From Terriglobia bacterium (GTDB taxonomy: Bacteria > Acidobacteriota > Terriglobia > Acidiferrales > UBA7541): a stretch of 64,000 nt of DNA. The stretch lies in the NCBI GenBank assembly GCA_020073485.1, contig JAIQFB010000022.1, positions 97,714 through 161,713 on the forward strand, in the 5' to 3' direction. The notes under the pieces are model-generated. The model made no database searches and was not told where the DNA came from. It saw only the letters and a list, made by a program, of their open reading frames with translations. A program made the translations under genes and the position numbers. Shown here in pieces: positions 51,995-60,855 of this stretch (its first letter is position 1; each line of letters begins with the position of its first letter).

Positions 51995-52084
51995 AAAATG
52001 GCCGAGCGTACCTCCGACACGCCCGGCCGGCCTTGCAGTTGTGGGCATGACGGGGAGGCAGCCAAGCAAAGCTGCCTCCTTTTT
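51995..52084 (+). ncRNA. Candidate small RNA or mini-ORF transcript
   Basis: Bounded by the promoter at 51960-51988 and the terminator ending at 52084, giving a predicted RNA of about 90 bases. It contains CGCCCGGCCGGCC-type GC-rich sequence and a 31-codon frame from ATG 51998 (MAERTSDTPGR...) that reads through the terminator, so it is either a small regulatory RNA, a tiny gene, or the leftover start of a deleted regulator gene. Confidence 0.3.
52054..52084 (+). terminator. Rho-independent terminator
   Basis: GGAGGCAGC pairs with GCTGCCTCC around an 8-base loop, followed by five T. It is strong on the plus strand and also faces the 3' end of the minus-strand propeller gene 60 bases away. 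Confidence 0.8.
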
Positions 52085-52144
52085 ATCCCCTGATCGGTAC
52101 GCGCTCCAGCGCCTCTTCGCGGGATTTCGGCGGGAATCGAACGG

Positions 52145-54217
52145 TTACTTCACGCCCAGCAACAGGTACAGATCCGAAGAGTGGTTGCTGTAGGTATACG
52201 CATACGATTGCCCGTCCGGCGTCATAATCACTTCACCGCTTTTCATGCCGGCTTTTTCCGGCGGCAGGGAAATCTGTTTCCAGGGTGAGCGATGCCCGGA
52301 CGCGATTTCAAAAAGTGTGATGCTGGCCTGCGCCTTCTCGGTCCGGACAAGGTAAAGAGACTTGCCGTCCGCGGTCCAGGCGCTCGGCATCTCTCCTTGC
52401 TCGAATTTGAATTCCTTGTCGGGCCGTTCGCTGGCTTGCGAGCTGTAGAGCAGCGCTCGAAAGTCCTCGGTGAACGCCAGAATGCGCCCGCTGGGGGAAA
52501 CGCTGCAGAGCATCATTCCGTCCGGAGTGAACGCGCGAGGCTTGCCACCCTCAACGCTCTGAATGTAACAGCGCGGCCCGTGGCCGGATTCGTAGCCGAC
52601 GAAAACGATTTGCCTGGCATCGGGAAACCATTTTGCTCCGGGATACATGTAGTGCTCGACCGAACCGCGCTCTAGGGTTTTTGGATTTCCCGCGCCCGTC
52701 GGCAGCAGCACGATCTGGTCGTTCGGCGGCGGCATCACGGATATGGCCCACAGGCCGTCCGGCGATAGCGACTGCGCGCTGCCCTTGCCCAGCATGACCG
52801 GAGCGGAACCGTCGGTCGGCCGCAGACCCACTTGATACGAGGGCCCCGAATTTTCACCTTCCGCGCCGAACAATATCCGCTTACCGTCCGGCGAAATATC
52901 CGTGACCATCGACCAGTCTTCCCAGGATAGTTCGCGCGGTTCGGCGTCGCCTGCGCCCAGGAACAGGATCCCGAGCCGCTGGTTATCACGGGCCAGCAGG
53001 ATGCGCCCGTCGTGCGAAATGTCGCGCAGCGACAGCCCGCCCGCGACGCTCAACACTTTGCGCTCGCGTCCGCCCAGCGTGACGGCATAGAGCGCCCGGG
53101 CGACGCCCGAACGTGTGGCTGCAAACCAAACTTCGTCTCCGCGGGGCCCCCACGCCAGCCCCCGCATGCTTTCCCAGAAGCCCGAAAGCGTCTTCTTGTT
53201 TCCGTTCAGATCGACGATTGCCACCGAGCCGCGATCATCCGGAAAAATCGGATGATCCAGAAATGCGATCGCATCCCCGCTCGGAGAAAAACGCGGCGCT
53301 TCGATCCAGCCGCCGCTTTCGTACAGAACCCTTCCAATGGGAAATTCCAGGCGGGTCCTGTCTCCCACATGTCTCACCACTGCCAGTTCGCCGCTGGGAG
53401 ACCAGTCGGCCCCTTCGGCTCCGGGTAGAAGGTCGCGCGGTGCGCCTCCGTTCAGCGGAACGCGCGCCAGAGTGCCAGCCTCGTCCGTGTGCCCCGGTGC
53501 GCTTTTGGAATTCGAGTTCTGGCGCATGACGGCCAGTTCGGCCTGTGGCGACACCGCAAGCAGGATCGAGTCGGTGATCCCCAGTTGCTGGGGCCCGGGG
53601 GCGCCCAGGCGCTGCGCGTAAATCGCCGCCGGATGGGGAGAAAACCCGGCGGAGTACACCACCGAGGCTCCATCCGAGGTGAAGCGGGCAGGGCCGAGTT
53701 CCGGCAGGTCGAACGTCAGCCGCCGGAACTCCGGCGAGGTGGACGCGTCGCCATGCCAGGGGGCAAATTTCCAGAGAAGTCCTAGAATGGCCACCAGGAA
53801 GATCGCGATGCCTGCCGCTGCCAGCAATCGGCGAGGATTTCCCCGAGACGGAGCCATCGAGGCGAGTGCCAGATCGGCCGCTGGTTCAATCCGCGCCACA
53901 AAACGGTACCCGCGCCTAGGGACCGTCTCCACATAACGGGGGGATTCGGCGTCATCGTTCAGTGACGCCCGAATCTTCTTGATCGCGGTGTTTAACGCGT
54001 GGTCGAAGTCCACGAACGTATCGTGCGACCAAACCCGCCGCCGCAATTCTTCGCGGGTCACCAGTTCGCCGGGACGCTCCACCAGGGCAGCCAGCACCTG
54101 CAGAGGCTGCTCCTGGCAGCGAATGCGCATTCCATTTTTCCGCAGCACCCCTGCTTGCAAATCCAATTCGTAATCGCCAAAACGGAAGATAGTTCGGCCT
54201 TGCATGGTCACACCCAT
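52145..54217 (-). CDS. Winged-helix DNA-binding protein with TM helix and TolB-like propeller
   Basis: 690 residues. The N-terminal OmpR-type winged helix (FRFGDYELDLQAGVLRKNG to YVETVPRRGYRFVARI, about 8-105) is followed by a membrane helix (LLAAAGIAIFLVAILGLLW, about 125-145) and a periplasmic beta-propeller of WD40/PD40 repeats (RFTSDGASVVYSAG, SPSGELAVV, FSPSGDAIAFLD, SPDGKRILFGAE). This is a CadC-like one-component membrane regulator design, common in Acidobacteria. It would sense something outside and act on DNA directly. ATG 54217 chosen because GAGGTGG precedes it; the frame is open 96 bases further. Confidence 0.9.
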   Translation of the reverse strand: MGVTMQGRTIFRFGDYELDLQAGVLRKNGMRIRCQEQPLQVLAALVERPGELVTREELRRRVWSHDTFVDFDHALNTAIKKIRASLNDDAESPRYVETVPRRGYRFVARIEPAADLALASMAPSRGNPRRLLAAAGIAIFLVAILGLLWKFAPWHGDASTSPEFRRLTFDLPELGPARFTSDGASVVYSAGFSPHPAAIYAQRLGAPGPQQLGITDSILLAVSPQAELAVMRQNSNSKSAPGHTDEAGTLARVPLNGGAPRDLLPGAEGADWSPSGELAVVRHVGDRTRLEFPIGRVLYESGGWIEAPRFSPSGDAIAFLDHPIFPDDRGSVAIVDLNGNKKTLSGFWESMRGLAWGPRGDEVWFAATRSGVARALYAVTLGGRERKVLSVAGGLSLRDISHDGRILLARDNQRLGILFLGAGDAEPRELSWEDWSMVTDISPDGKRILFGAEGENSGPSYQVGLRPTDGSAPVMLGKGSAQSLSPDGLWAISVMPPPNDQIVLLPTGAGNPKTLERGSVEHYMYPGAKWFPDARQIVFVGYESGHGPRCYIQSVEGGKPRAFTPDGMMLCSVSPSGRILAFTEDFRALLYSSQASERPDKEFKFEQGEMPSAWTADGKSLYLVRTEKAQASITLFEIASGHRSPWKQISLPPEKAGMKSGEVIMTPDGQSYAYTYSNHSSDLYLLLGVK

Positions 54218-54423
54218 GGCCACCTCTGCATATTTTGACGGGGCAGGACCCGAAAAAGTTTGAAGCGTGAACAAATTTTCATCTGTTCTCACCGGAATAA
54301 ATCCTGAAATCAAAATAACTTAGCCGGCCACAAGGAATCTATCCGGAATCCATCGGCAAACTATTGAGATACCTGAGCGGGTGGCTACCGTGGGCTGCGC
54401 CGGGACACGGAGGTGCGGCACCA

Positions 54424-55323
54424 GTGAACGCCAAACGCAAAGTTGCCAGTCTGCTGTTTCTTTTGACGGGATTGTTCGGATCAACCGGGCTCCTGTACGC
54501 CGGAGTCTGCCGAATAACTGGGGACCCTGACCCGGATGCCGGGGCACGTCGAGTTATCCCCATGAAGATCTTCCATAACTATTTGCTCGTGGCTGAAGGC
54601 CGCTTGGGGAACTCGCCGCAGCCTCGGAATTTCGTCCTGGACACGGGCACCTCCCCCAGCATCATCAACGTCACGGTCGCAAACCAGCTCGGAATACCAA
54701 CTAAATCGTCGACTCTCGCGGACATCGGCCAAATCATCCCAACGCAAGCTGCCACCATTCCCGAGATTGCTCTTGGCCCGGTTCGCGCCGTCTCCTTGCC
54801 CGTACAGGTGGAAAACCTTTCGCGGCTGGAAAGCGATCTTGGCATCCCCATTGCCGGAATTCTCGGACTGGATGTGCTCTCGAAGTCCAGTTTCCAATTG
54901 GACTACGATAAAGGGCAGATTGCATTTGGCGGCATTTCGCCCGAGGGGATTCCCGTGCAATTCGACGCGCAGTCGGCCATCGCCGTGGCCAAGGTGAAAA
55001 TCGATGGCCGGGCGACACGCATGCTGGTGGATACGGGTACCGACCGCGTCGTGCTTTTCGGAGGGAATTTTGCTGATCTCGCATGGCTATCGCCGCGGGA
55101 CACTTCGCAACGCGGACGAAGCCTGGTGAACCGGGAGATGCCTGTGCAAGTGTTCTCCGCGCCCGACATCGTGGTTGGCGAGCGGCATTTCAGCAAGGAG
55201 CGGGCGTACCTGGTTCCGGGAAGCACCGATCCCGCTTTCGACGGCTTGCTGGGCGTTCGTGCGCTCGGGTTTCGCGGCCTGTCGTACGATCAAACGTGCG
55301 GAACGATTTTCCTGCTTTCCTAG
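54424..55323 (+). CDS. Two-lobed retropepsin-like aspartic protease, exported
   Basis: 299 residues with an N-terminal hydrophobic segment (signal or anchor, about 7-25). Two aspartic-protease half-sites are present: VLDTGTSPSIIN near residue 71 followed by IPIAGILGLDVL, and LVDTGTDRVVLF near 201 followed by FDGLLGVRALG. Retropepsins usually have one DTG and dimerise; here both lobes are in one chain, as in pepsin. GTG 54424 was chosen for GGAGGTG 11 bases upstream; an open frame extends to 54364. Substrate unknown. Confidence 0.83.
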   Translation: MNAKRKVASLLFLLTGLFGSTGLLYAGVCRITGDPDPDAGARRVIPMKIFHNYLLVAEGRLGNSPQPRNFVLDTGTSPSIINVTVANQLGIPTKSSTLADIGQIIPTQAATIPEIALGPVRAVSLPVQVENLSRLESDLGIPIAGILGLDVLSKSSFQLDYDKGQIAFGGISPEGIPVQFDAQSAIAVAKVKIDGRATRMLVDTGTDRVVLFGGNFADLAWLSPRDTSQRGRSLVNREMPVQVFSAPDIVVGERHFSKERAYLVPGSTDPAFDGLLGVRALGFRGLSYDQTCGTIFLLS

Positions 55324-55442
55324 CGCTTGCATCTGGCGCTTTTGCGCCAAGGTTTCAGCCGCGATCGCCGTTTATCTGGGATTGAAAATGAAGTTTGCCG
55401 GCGCGCTGCACGCGCGCAAAAGGCGGCACTGAGGTTTGCGTG

Positions 55443-55646
55443 TTAACCGCGCGGTCCTGTCTTCCTTCTGCTGAACAGATAACCGTAGTACAGGCTATTG
55501 CAATACATGCAGCTGTAACGGCGCACCAGAACCAATCGCAGCGCGGTCCTCTTGAATGAGTTGCCGCCTCTATGACGGTGTACGTCGAAGCTGCCGCACC
55601 GAGGGCATCGGCGAACGCGTGACCAGGGTTTCCACACGTTCGGCAT
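55443..55646 (-). CDS. Small zinc-ribbon protein
   Basis: About 67 residues with CPRCGSFDVHRHR and, 24 residues later, CMYCNSLYYGY, giving the paired CxxC knuckles of a zinc ribbon. Basic loop between (RRYS). Similar short basic zinc-ribbon proteins occur in Acidobacteria, often without assigned function. An ATG nine codons upstream (55673) is also possible. No neighbour suggests a role, and the gene may be expressed alone. Confidence 0.5.
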   Translation of the reverse strand: MPNVWKPWSRVRRCPRCGSFDVHRHRGGNSFKRTALRLVLVRRYSCMYCNSLYYGYLFSRRKTGPRG

Positions 55647-55748
55647 GTTGTCCCAGCTTGGGTCGCCCGTCAACTCTTTTGGGGCGCGTGGGAATTATGC
55701 CTCCACAGCCGAGAAGCCTCTTCTCGTCATCCGCGCGCCGCATGCCGT

Positions 55749-55795
55749 TGCATCGACCGGTTGAACTCGCAGGTCCTGTTGGAATGTGGCGCCAA
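55749..55795. repeat. Second copy of the TGCATCGACCGGTTGA element
   Basis: TGCATCGACCGGTTGA at 55749-55764 is identical to 46076-46091, and similarity continues with GCAGG and GGAAT-TGGC over about 45 bases. Both copies are intergenic. Confidence 0.6.
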
Positions 55796-55826
55796 GAATT
55801 CCGTCTTCATTTTTGGGACGGCGCGT

Positions 55827-56324
55827 TTAGTGGACCGGCACCTCTATATACCGGAACGGCGGTTCCACGTTCTTGTACCAATGGATCGTGTCGGGAGGGA
55901 CGATGTACATATCGCCTTTACTGATGCGGCGTGACTCCCCACCCTGGATGGATTGGCCGCCGAATCTGTCGGGCGCGGAGGACCGGGCCGTGCCGCCGAT
56001 GACTAGGGTCGCTGCCCCGCTTACCACGTAGACAACGGCGGTGTAGTCCTTATGGCTGCATCCCTCCGGCTTGCACGCGGACATCACGGATTCCCGGCTG
56101 TGCGCGGAGACGCTGTAGGTCTCTTGGCTGGACGTATGGCTCCAGAGAAGGTCGCTGCCTCCATTGGAGAGGGCTTTGGCAAAGGACGCATCCAGTTTCT
56201 GGTGATCGAACACGGTGACAACTCCCGAAGAGGAAGGTTCCTGCGCGGTCGTATTGGCATGCCAGAACGCGCCGATCGCAACCACTGCCAAACATGTCAA
56301 AACGGTTTTTCGGATGAGCGACAT
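55827..56324 (-). CDS. Secreted cupin-domain protein
   Basis: 165 residues from ATG 56324, chosen because GGAGG is ten bases before it. A signal peptide (KTVLTCLAVVAIGAFWHA) is followed by a cupin barrel: the first motif region has CSHKDYTAVVYVVSGAATLVIGG near 100-122 and the second has GGESRRISKGDMYIVPPDTIHWYKN near 130-155, with His in IHW as a metal ligand. It could bind or isomerise a small ligand in the periplasm. Single gene, facing the response-regulator/protease gene's 3' end. Confidence 0.8.
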   Translation of the reverse strand: MSLIRKTVLTCLAVVAIGAFWHANTTAQEPSSSGVVTVFDHQKLDASFAKALSNGGSDLLWSHTSSQETYSVSAHSRESVMSACKPEGCSHKDYTAVVYVVSGAATLVIGGTARSSAPDRFGGQSIQGGESRRISKGDMYIVPPDTIHWYKNVEPPFRYIEVPVH

Positions 56325-56447
56325 CGTTCTCATGCCTCCATTTTTAGTCTGCGCGGAACTGCGTCCCCGTTGCCCCGGCATTGGACGGTAATCTTGGGCT
56401 CGCTGTCAGCGGGATAACTCCCACAATGCCTGGCGTGCCTCAGGGTA

Positions 56448-58175
56448 TTAATTCGCAGCGTGAGTTGGCGCGGAAGTAATCGGCCGGGCGAGCAACGGTT
56501 CCGAGAATCGAATCGGAATTCCGAAATTCGAGCCTCCAAAACCCTTCAGGACCGCATAGGTGACGCCGATGACTTTCCCTTGTCGATTGAAGAGGGGACC
56601 GCCGGAACCTCCAGATGTGGTTTGCGCGTCAAAGACGATTTTGTCGGGGAGGATATCTCCGATGTGGCCCTGCGTAACGATCGGATGAATGAGATTGCGG
56701 CGGGCCAGCTCCGCCAGCACTTGCGAGACGTCACCGCCACTGTAGTTCAATATCTTCCGAGCCGTATCTTCGTCGGTGCGTGCAAGGATGCCGGCCAGGC
56801 CCGTTGCGTAGCCCATCAATATGATGGGCTCGCCCGTCACTGCACCCCCCTTGCCGGAGTCAATCGAAAGGATCGGGCGCTTCAAGTCTTGAATGTCGAC
56901 CCGCATGGTGGCCAGGTCCGCGTCCTTTGAAATTTCCTGAATCTCGCCGGTGAACGCGCGGGGATCGCCCGGGAAATAAGCGCGAATTGAGGAAATTTCA
57001 GCCAGAAAACCCTGGCTGGCCATTTCGCTCAGCTCGTCGTTATTCCACCAAGGTTCGGCAACGTGTCGGTTGGTGACGATGCGTCCGGAATCGCCCACCG
57101 GGAAGCCCGTGCCGAATATGTCCACCTTCACCGCGGGCCCGTTGCCCGCGAGAGTGAGTAACGGGTTGCCGCCGCTATCCTGCAGAGGCTCGCCTTGCTG
57201 GTTCAGGCCAGCGTAGCGCAGCCGCTGGCCGCTCTGCTGATCCCGGAATGCGACCGAAATATGCAGCAGGCAAACGCTCTGCACGTCGTTGCGTATCAAG
57301 TTTTGCGCGGAATCGCTTTCTTGCTCAATTCTCTGCAGGCGGGCATTGGTATCGTCCAACTGTTTTTGCAGAGTGGCTCCCTGGCCGGAAGCGGCGTTCG
57401 CCATCCTGGCTTTCAGGTCTTGCGCCTGCTTTTGCAGATCGTCCTTCCCCAAGGAACCCAGTTCGGTTTCATCCGCACCTTGCGCTTCATGCAGTTTTCG
57501 AGCTTCAGCAATCAAACTTTGCTGGTGCAGAATTCCGCCTTCGAGGCGCGCGATCGTGCTGGTGGTATTTTTCAGATCCTTCTGCGCGGTGCGGGCAAAC
57601 AGGAAATAGATCCCCGCCATCACCACAACCATTGCAAAGACGGCGGCGAGCCCGATTTTCAGGCGCTTATCCACCGAATTCGCATTGCTTACCATTCGTT
57701 CGGTGACGGCAAGAGCATCAAATGCGGTGTAGGCGATCTGCTGGCCCTCGGTGGCGAGGCGCATTTGCTCCAAGAGCTGTTTATCGGTTCGCAGGGCGCG
57801 CAATTGCACTCGGGTGCGAGCCAGAAGCTCCGTCGCATCCCACGGGCGCGAGACCGCGTCGTCGGCTCCGAGGTCAAGGCCAGCAGCGCGGTTGTTAGCC
57901 CCAGGACCGACAAGGACAATCACGCGAACCGCGGCGGTGAGGGTTGAGCCACGGATCGTCGCAAGCATTTCACGAGCGCTCATCGTACCCGCGCGTAATA
58001 AGTCCGTGTCCACCAAAAGCAATTCCGCGCCCACATGCTGCAGGGCGTCGAGGCCCTCGCGGGCCGTGGAAAAGGCGGAGATTTCGCAACCTCCGCTTTC
58101 CATTATGGAGACCAGTGAAGCGCGGCTGGCTTCGTCCGCTTCGACGATGACGATTTTTTCGCGGATGCTATTCAT
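56448..58175 (-). CDS. Receiver domain-TM-coiled coil-trypsin-like serine protease fusion
   Basis: 575 residues. Residues 8-125 form a CheY-like receiver domain: acidic EADEASRASL, phosphoacceptor-type Asp in LLLVDTDLL, and DDAVSRPWDATELLARTRVQ, where the conserved Lys before Pro is Arg. A membrane helix (LAAVFAMVVVMAGIYFLFA) lies near 175-195, then a predicted coiled coil (about 200-290). The C-terminal S1C-type protease has TNRHVAEPWW (His371), DADLATM (Asp420) and TSGGSGGPLFN (Ser524), a complete triad, with no PDZ domain. The receiver is cytoplasmic and the protease periplasmic by topology. How a signal would cross is unknown. Confidence 0.85.
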   Translation of the reverse strand: MNSIREKIVIVEADEASRASLVSIMESGGCEISAFSTAREGLDALQHVGAELLLVDTDLLRAGTMSAREMLATIRGSTLTAAVRVIVLVGPGANNRAAGLDLGADDAVSRPWDATELLARTRVQLRALRTDKQLLEQMRLATEGQQIAYTAFDALAVTERMVSNANSVDKRLKIGLAAVFAMVVVMAGIYFLFARTAQKDLKNTTSTIARLEGGILHQQSLIAEARKLHEAQGADETELGSLGKDDLQKQAQDLKARMANAASGQGATLQKQLDDTNARLQRIEQESDSAQNLIRNDVQSVCLLHISVAFRDQQSGQRLRYAGLNQQGEPLQDSGGNPLLTLAGNGPAVKVDIFGTGFPVGDSGRIVTNRHVAEPWWNNDELSEMASQGFLAEISSIRAYFPGDPRAFTGEIQEISKDADLATMRVDIQDLKRPILSIDSGKGGAVTGEPIILMGYATGLAGILARTDEDTARKILNYSGGDVSQVLAELARRNLIHPIVTQGHIGDILPDKIVFDAQTTSGGSGGPLFNRQGKVIGVTYAVLKGFGGSNFGIPIRFSEPLLARPITSAPTHAAN

Positions 58176-58329
58176 GCAATTGCGCAGCCTTCGCCGATTT
58201 CAGCCGAAAACTCATGTCGGGCGAAAACCGGAATTCCCGCTTCGGATTCCAGATTCGCGAATCGTACTCTTCCTCTCGCCTCGACACAATGATTTGCAAC
58301 CATACCAAACTCCCGTAGTAATTGCGCAA

Positions 58330-59442
58330 TTACGCCTGCGGGGTGTACTGCAGCCTGGTCTTCAGTTTCAATATTTGCGACTCGAACAGATACCAGGACA
58401 GGGTGGCGACGATGAAGCTCCCGACCATGCCGGCAACCATCAGGGAAAAAGCAGCGCCGGTGCCGGCGCCGAACCGGCTCCTTGCGAAGATGTCGACGAG
58501 ACCGTAATAGACGGGTACGTGAACCAGGTACAGGCAATAGCTGATTTTTCCGGAGTAGCGCAGCCAGCCTGAGCGCAAAGCGCGGCGGAAGATCGAATCG
58601 GTCTGGCTGCACCAGATGGCGACCGACACCGCTCCGACGCTGCCCACTGCCAGCGCGGAATATAGGGCTGGCCACAGAAAATTGGAGTGGCCGTCAAGAA
58701 TCCACATCGAGGGTGGAACGCCGGCTGCCAGAGCCGCCAATGCCAGCCACTTCATATGCCGCAGGGAAAAGAAAGTGGACTGGCGATACAGGGCGAGTAA
58801 GGCGCCAAGCGAAAGGCCATCCAGGCGAAACCAGGTGACAAAGGCCATGGTGCCGAGGTTCACTCCGTGGCGCCAGGCCCAGTAGCGCACGAAGGGTGAA
58901 AGAACGAACATGGCCGCCGAAATCCAGGCCAGCACCTTGCGGCTGCACAGAAAAACCAGCCAGGGCCACGCAATATAGAATTGCTCTTCGACCGCAAGGC
59001 TCCAGGTCACGGCCACCACTTTCGGCCCGACAACGGCGCCGTACCATAGGTTCTGGAGCAGAAAAATGTAGACGAATTTGTTCCGGTCCTCGATCAGCTG
59101 GAGTTCTCCGGGGTGTAGATGGAAGTGAACAAGCAACAAAGGCGCCAATCCGAAGGAGAGTACGAGCAAGAGATAGTAAAGCGGCCAGATGCGAAGCGCC
59201 CGTCGCGCATAGAAATTACGAAAATAGCCGGGCCGGCCTTTGGCGTCCAGCAGAATACCGGTGATTAGAAATCCCGAGAGCACAAAGAACAGATCCACGC
59301 CTGAAATGCCGAAGGAAGCGAGTCTGGCGGCCCAATTCTCCGACGGTTCAAAACTGAAAAAATAGCCGTGGTAGACGAGCACCATCAGGACAGCGATCCC
59401 GCGGATTCCATCCAGTTCCGGAATGTGGGCGGAGGTTTTCAA
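58330..59442 (-). CDS. Acyltransferase 3 family protein (OafA/YrhL-like)
   Basis: 370-residue inner-membrane O-acyltransferase with about ten helices. ELDGIRGIAVLMVLVYHG near residues 9-26 holds the conserved R and H, FFVLSGFLITGILL near 52-65 and FYARRALRIWPLYYLL near 79-94 match the family, and WSLAVEEQFYIAWPWL near 145 carries the conserved Glu. It would move an acetyl or succinyl group onto surface glycans or LPS. Located 155 bases upstream of the receiver-protease gene on the same strand; co-expression is possible. Confidence 0.92.
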   Translation of the reverse strand: MKTSAHIPELDGIRGIAVLMVLVYHGYFFSFEPSENWAARLASFGISGVDLFFVLSGFLITGILLDAKGRPGYFRNFYARRALRIWPLYYLLLVLSFGLAPLLLVHFHLHPGELQLIEDRNKFVYIFLLQNLWYGAVVGPKVVAVTWSLAVEEQFYIAWPWLVFLCSRKVLAWISAAMFVLSPFVRYWAWRHGVNLGTMAFVTWFRLDGLSLGALLALYRQSTFFSLRHMKWLALAALAAGVPPSMWILDGHSNFLWPALYSALAVGSVGAVSVAIWCSQTDSIFRRALRSGWLRYSGKISYCLYLVHVPVYYGLVDIFARSRFGAGTGAAFSLMVAGMVGSFIVATLSWYLFESQILKLKTRLQYTPQA

Positions 59443-59626
59443 TTTGATTTCAATCCGGGAATAGATACATTCGGGCTAAAGCAACGAGTGGAAGAGTGTA
59501 CACCGGAATTTCCCGTTCGGGCTCCTGGTTCGCAGATGGGACGCGTTTCCCGCGCCCGGGCAAAACGAATTTTCCGTCAGGACTGAGGAAGGATTTCCTG
59601 TTCGTGAAGTTGCTATTCGGCAGGTC

Positions 59627-59662
59627 AGTTGCAGGGACACGATAGATCGCGTTCCTGCAACT
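59627..59662. repeat. Hairpin after the SDR gene
   Basis: AGTTGCAGGGAC pairs with GTTCCTGCAACT (11 of 12) around a 12-base loop in the gap between the acyltransferase and SDR genes. It has no T-run, so termination is uncertain. Confidence 0.4.
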
Positions 59663-59705
59663 TTCAGGTGTCTAAGAAAGTCCGCCCGTATCCACTGCGC
59701 CGCAT

Positions 59706-60572
59706 CTACCTCGCCGTTGCGGCCTGGGTTTCCGGGAAGTCTGCGCCCAAGGAAGTTTCTTCCCAGGCGTCCAGCTCCCCGCTCAATTTTTCTATTTTGG
59801 TCCGCGCCGTTTCCAGAGCGATCGCGCCCAGGACCAGATGCAGCGGCGCATTGTCGGACTCCAGCGCTTTCAGGATGGCCTTGCAGGCACGCACCGGATC
59901 GCCAACTTGCTTTCCGCTGCGGCTGGTGATGCGCTCGCGAAAGGCTCCGGCGGTGGCGGTATATTCCGGGATCAACAGGCTGCTGCGCTTCAGCGAGCGC
60001 CCGGCCCAGTCGGTGCGGAAGGGGCCCGGCTCGACGACCAGAACTTTGATTCCGAGCGGCGCGACTTCTTTGGAGAGCGATTCGGAGAGTCCTTCGACGG
60101 CGAACTTGGTGGCGTTGTAATAGCCAACACCCGGAAACCCGACCAAGCCGCCGATGGAGGAGATGTTGACGATGTTGCCGTGCCGGCGGCGCCTCATGCC
60201 GGGGATCACTTCGTGGATCATGCGGGCGAGGCCGAAAAAGTTTGTCTCGACCATGTCGCGAACTTCCGCTTCGTCGCTTTCCTCAAGCGCGCCGACGTAG
60301 CCGTATCCGGCGTTGTTCACCAGAACGTCGATGCTGCCAAATGTTGCTTCGGCTCTTTGCACGGCCTCGGCCGCTTGGGCCTTGTTGGTGACGTCCAACT
60401 GCAGGGCGAGGGCGCGGCCTTCACGGCCGGCGGCCAGGTCCTGAATTTTTGCGGGGTCTCGCGCCGTAATGACGGCGCGAAAGCCGCGATCGAGGACGAG
60501 ACTGGCGAGTTCGCGGCCGAAACCCGTGGAACATCCGGTAATGAACCATACATCGGAATTCTTTAATGCCAT
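59706..60572 (-). CDS. Short-chain dehydrogenase/reductase
   Basis: 288-residue NAD(P)-dependent oxidoreductase. TGCSTGFGRELA near residues 12-23 is the cofactor motif; NNAGYGYVG near 87-95; catalytic Ser in VNISSIGG and YYNATKFAVE with the Tyr-x3-Lys near 155-160; VEPGPFRTD near 184. The length and the Y-N-A-T-K active site fit the classical SDR branch often annotated for glucose or steroid dehydrogenases. ATG 60572 is preceded by AAGGAG; an upstream frame to 60680 is open but unlikely. Substrate unknown. Confidence 0.9.
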   Translation of the reverse strand: MALKNSDVWFITGCSTGFGRELASLVLDRGFRAVITARDPAKIQDLAAGREGRALALQLDVTNKAQAAEAVQRAEATFGSIDVLVNNAGYGYVGALEESDEAEVRDMVETNFFGLARMIHEVIPGMRRRRHGNIVNISSIGGLVGFPGVGYYNATKFAVEGLSESLSKEVAPLGIKVLVVEPGPFRTDWAGRSLKRSSLLIPEYTATAGAFRERITSRSGKQVGDPVRACKAILKALESDNAPLHLVLGAIALETARTKIEKLSGELDAWEETSLGADFPETQAATAR

Positions 60573-60855
60573 GAGGAATCTCCTTCGCCTTCTGGCCCGG
60601 TTCTTATGAATCCGAATTTTGATCCGGCAGGTGACGCTTTGCAACCGGGGACGCGGCGGCGTTGCGGATAGCCGTACCACGGGATTCTATACCCAAACGG
60701 CCATTTGCCGTTACCCCGTGGGGACGAGCGTTCCGCCCCCTTGGAATGAAATTCAGGCGACTGCATGGGAAGGGTCCTAGTGCGCCAACGAGTGTTCAGG
60801 CTATTTTTACGGGGCCTAGTGTAAACTACTTCGGGCCGAAATAAAAAATGGAGCA

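Larger units (their letters stand above)
51496..52144. other. Intergenic region with orphan transcription module, 649 bases
   Basis: From 51496 to about 51950 I see only short frames without ribosome sites. From 51960 there is a strong promoter with an internal palindrome, and at 52054-52084 a terminator, both on the plus strand. No ordinary gene lies between them. Confidence 0.5.
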
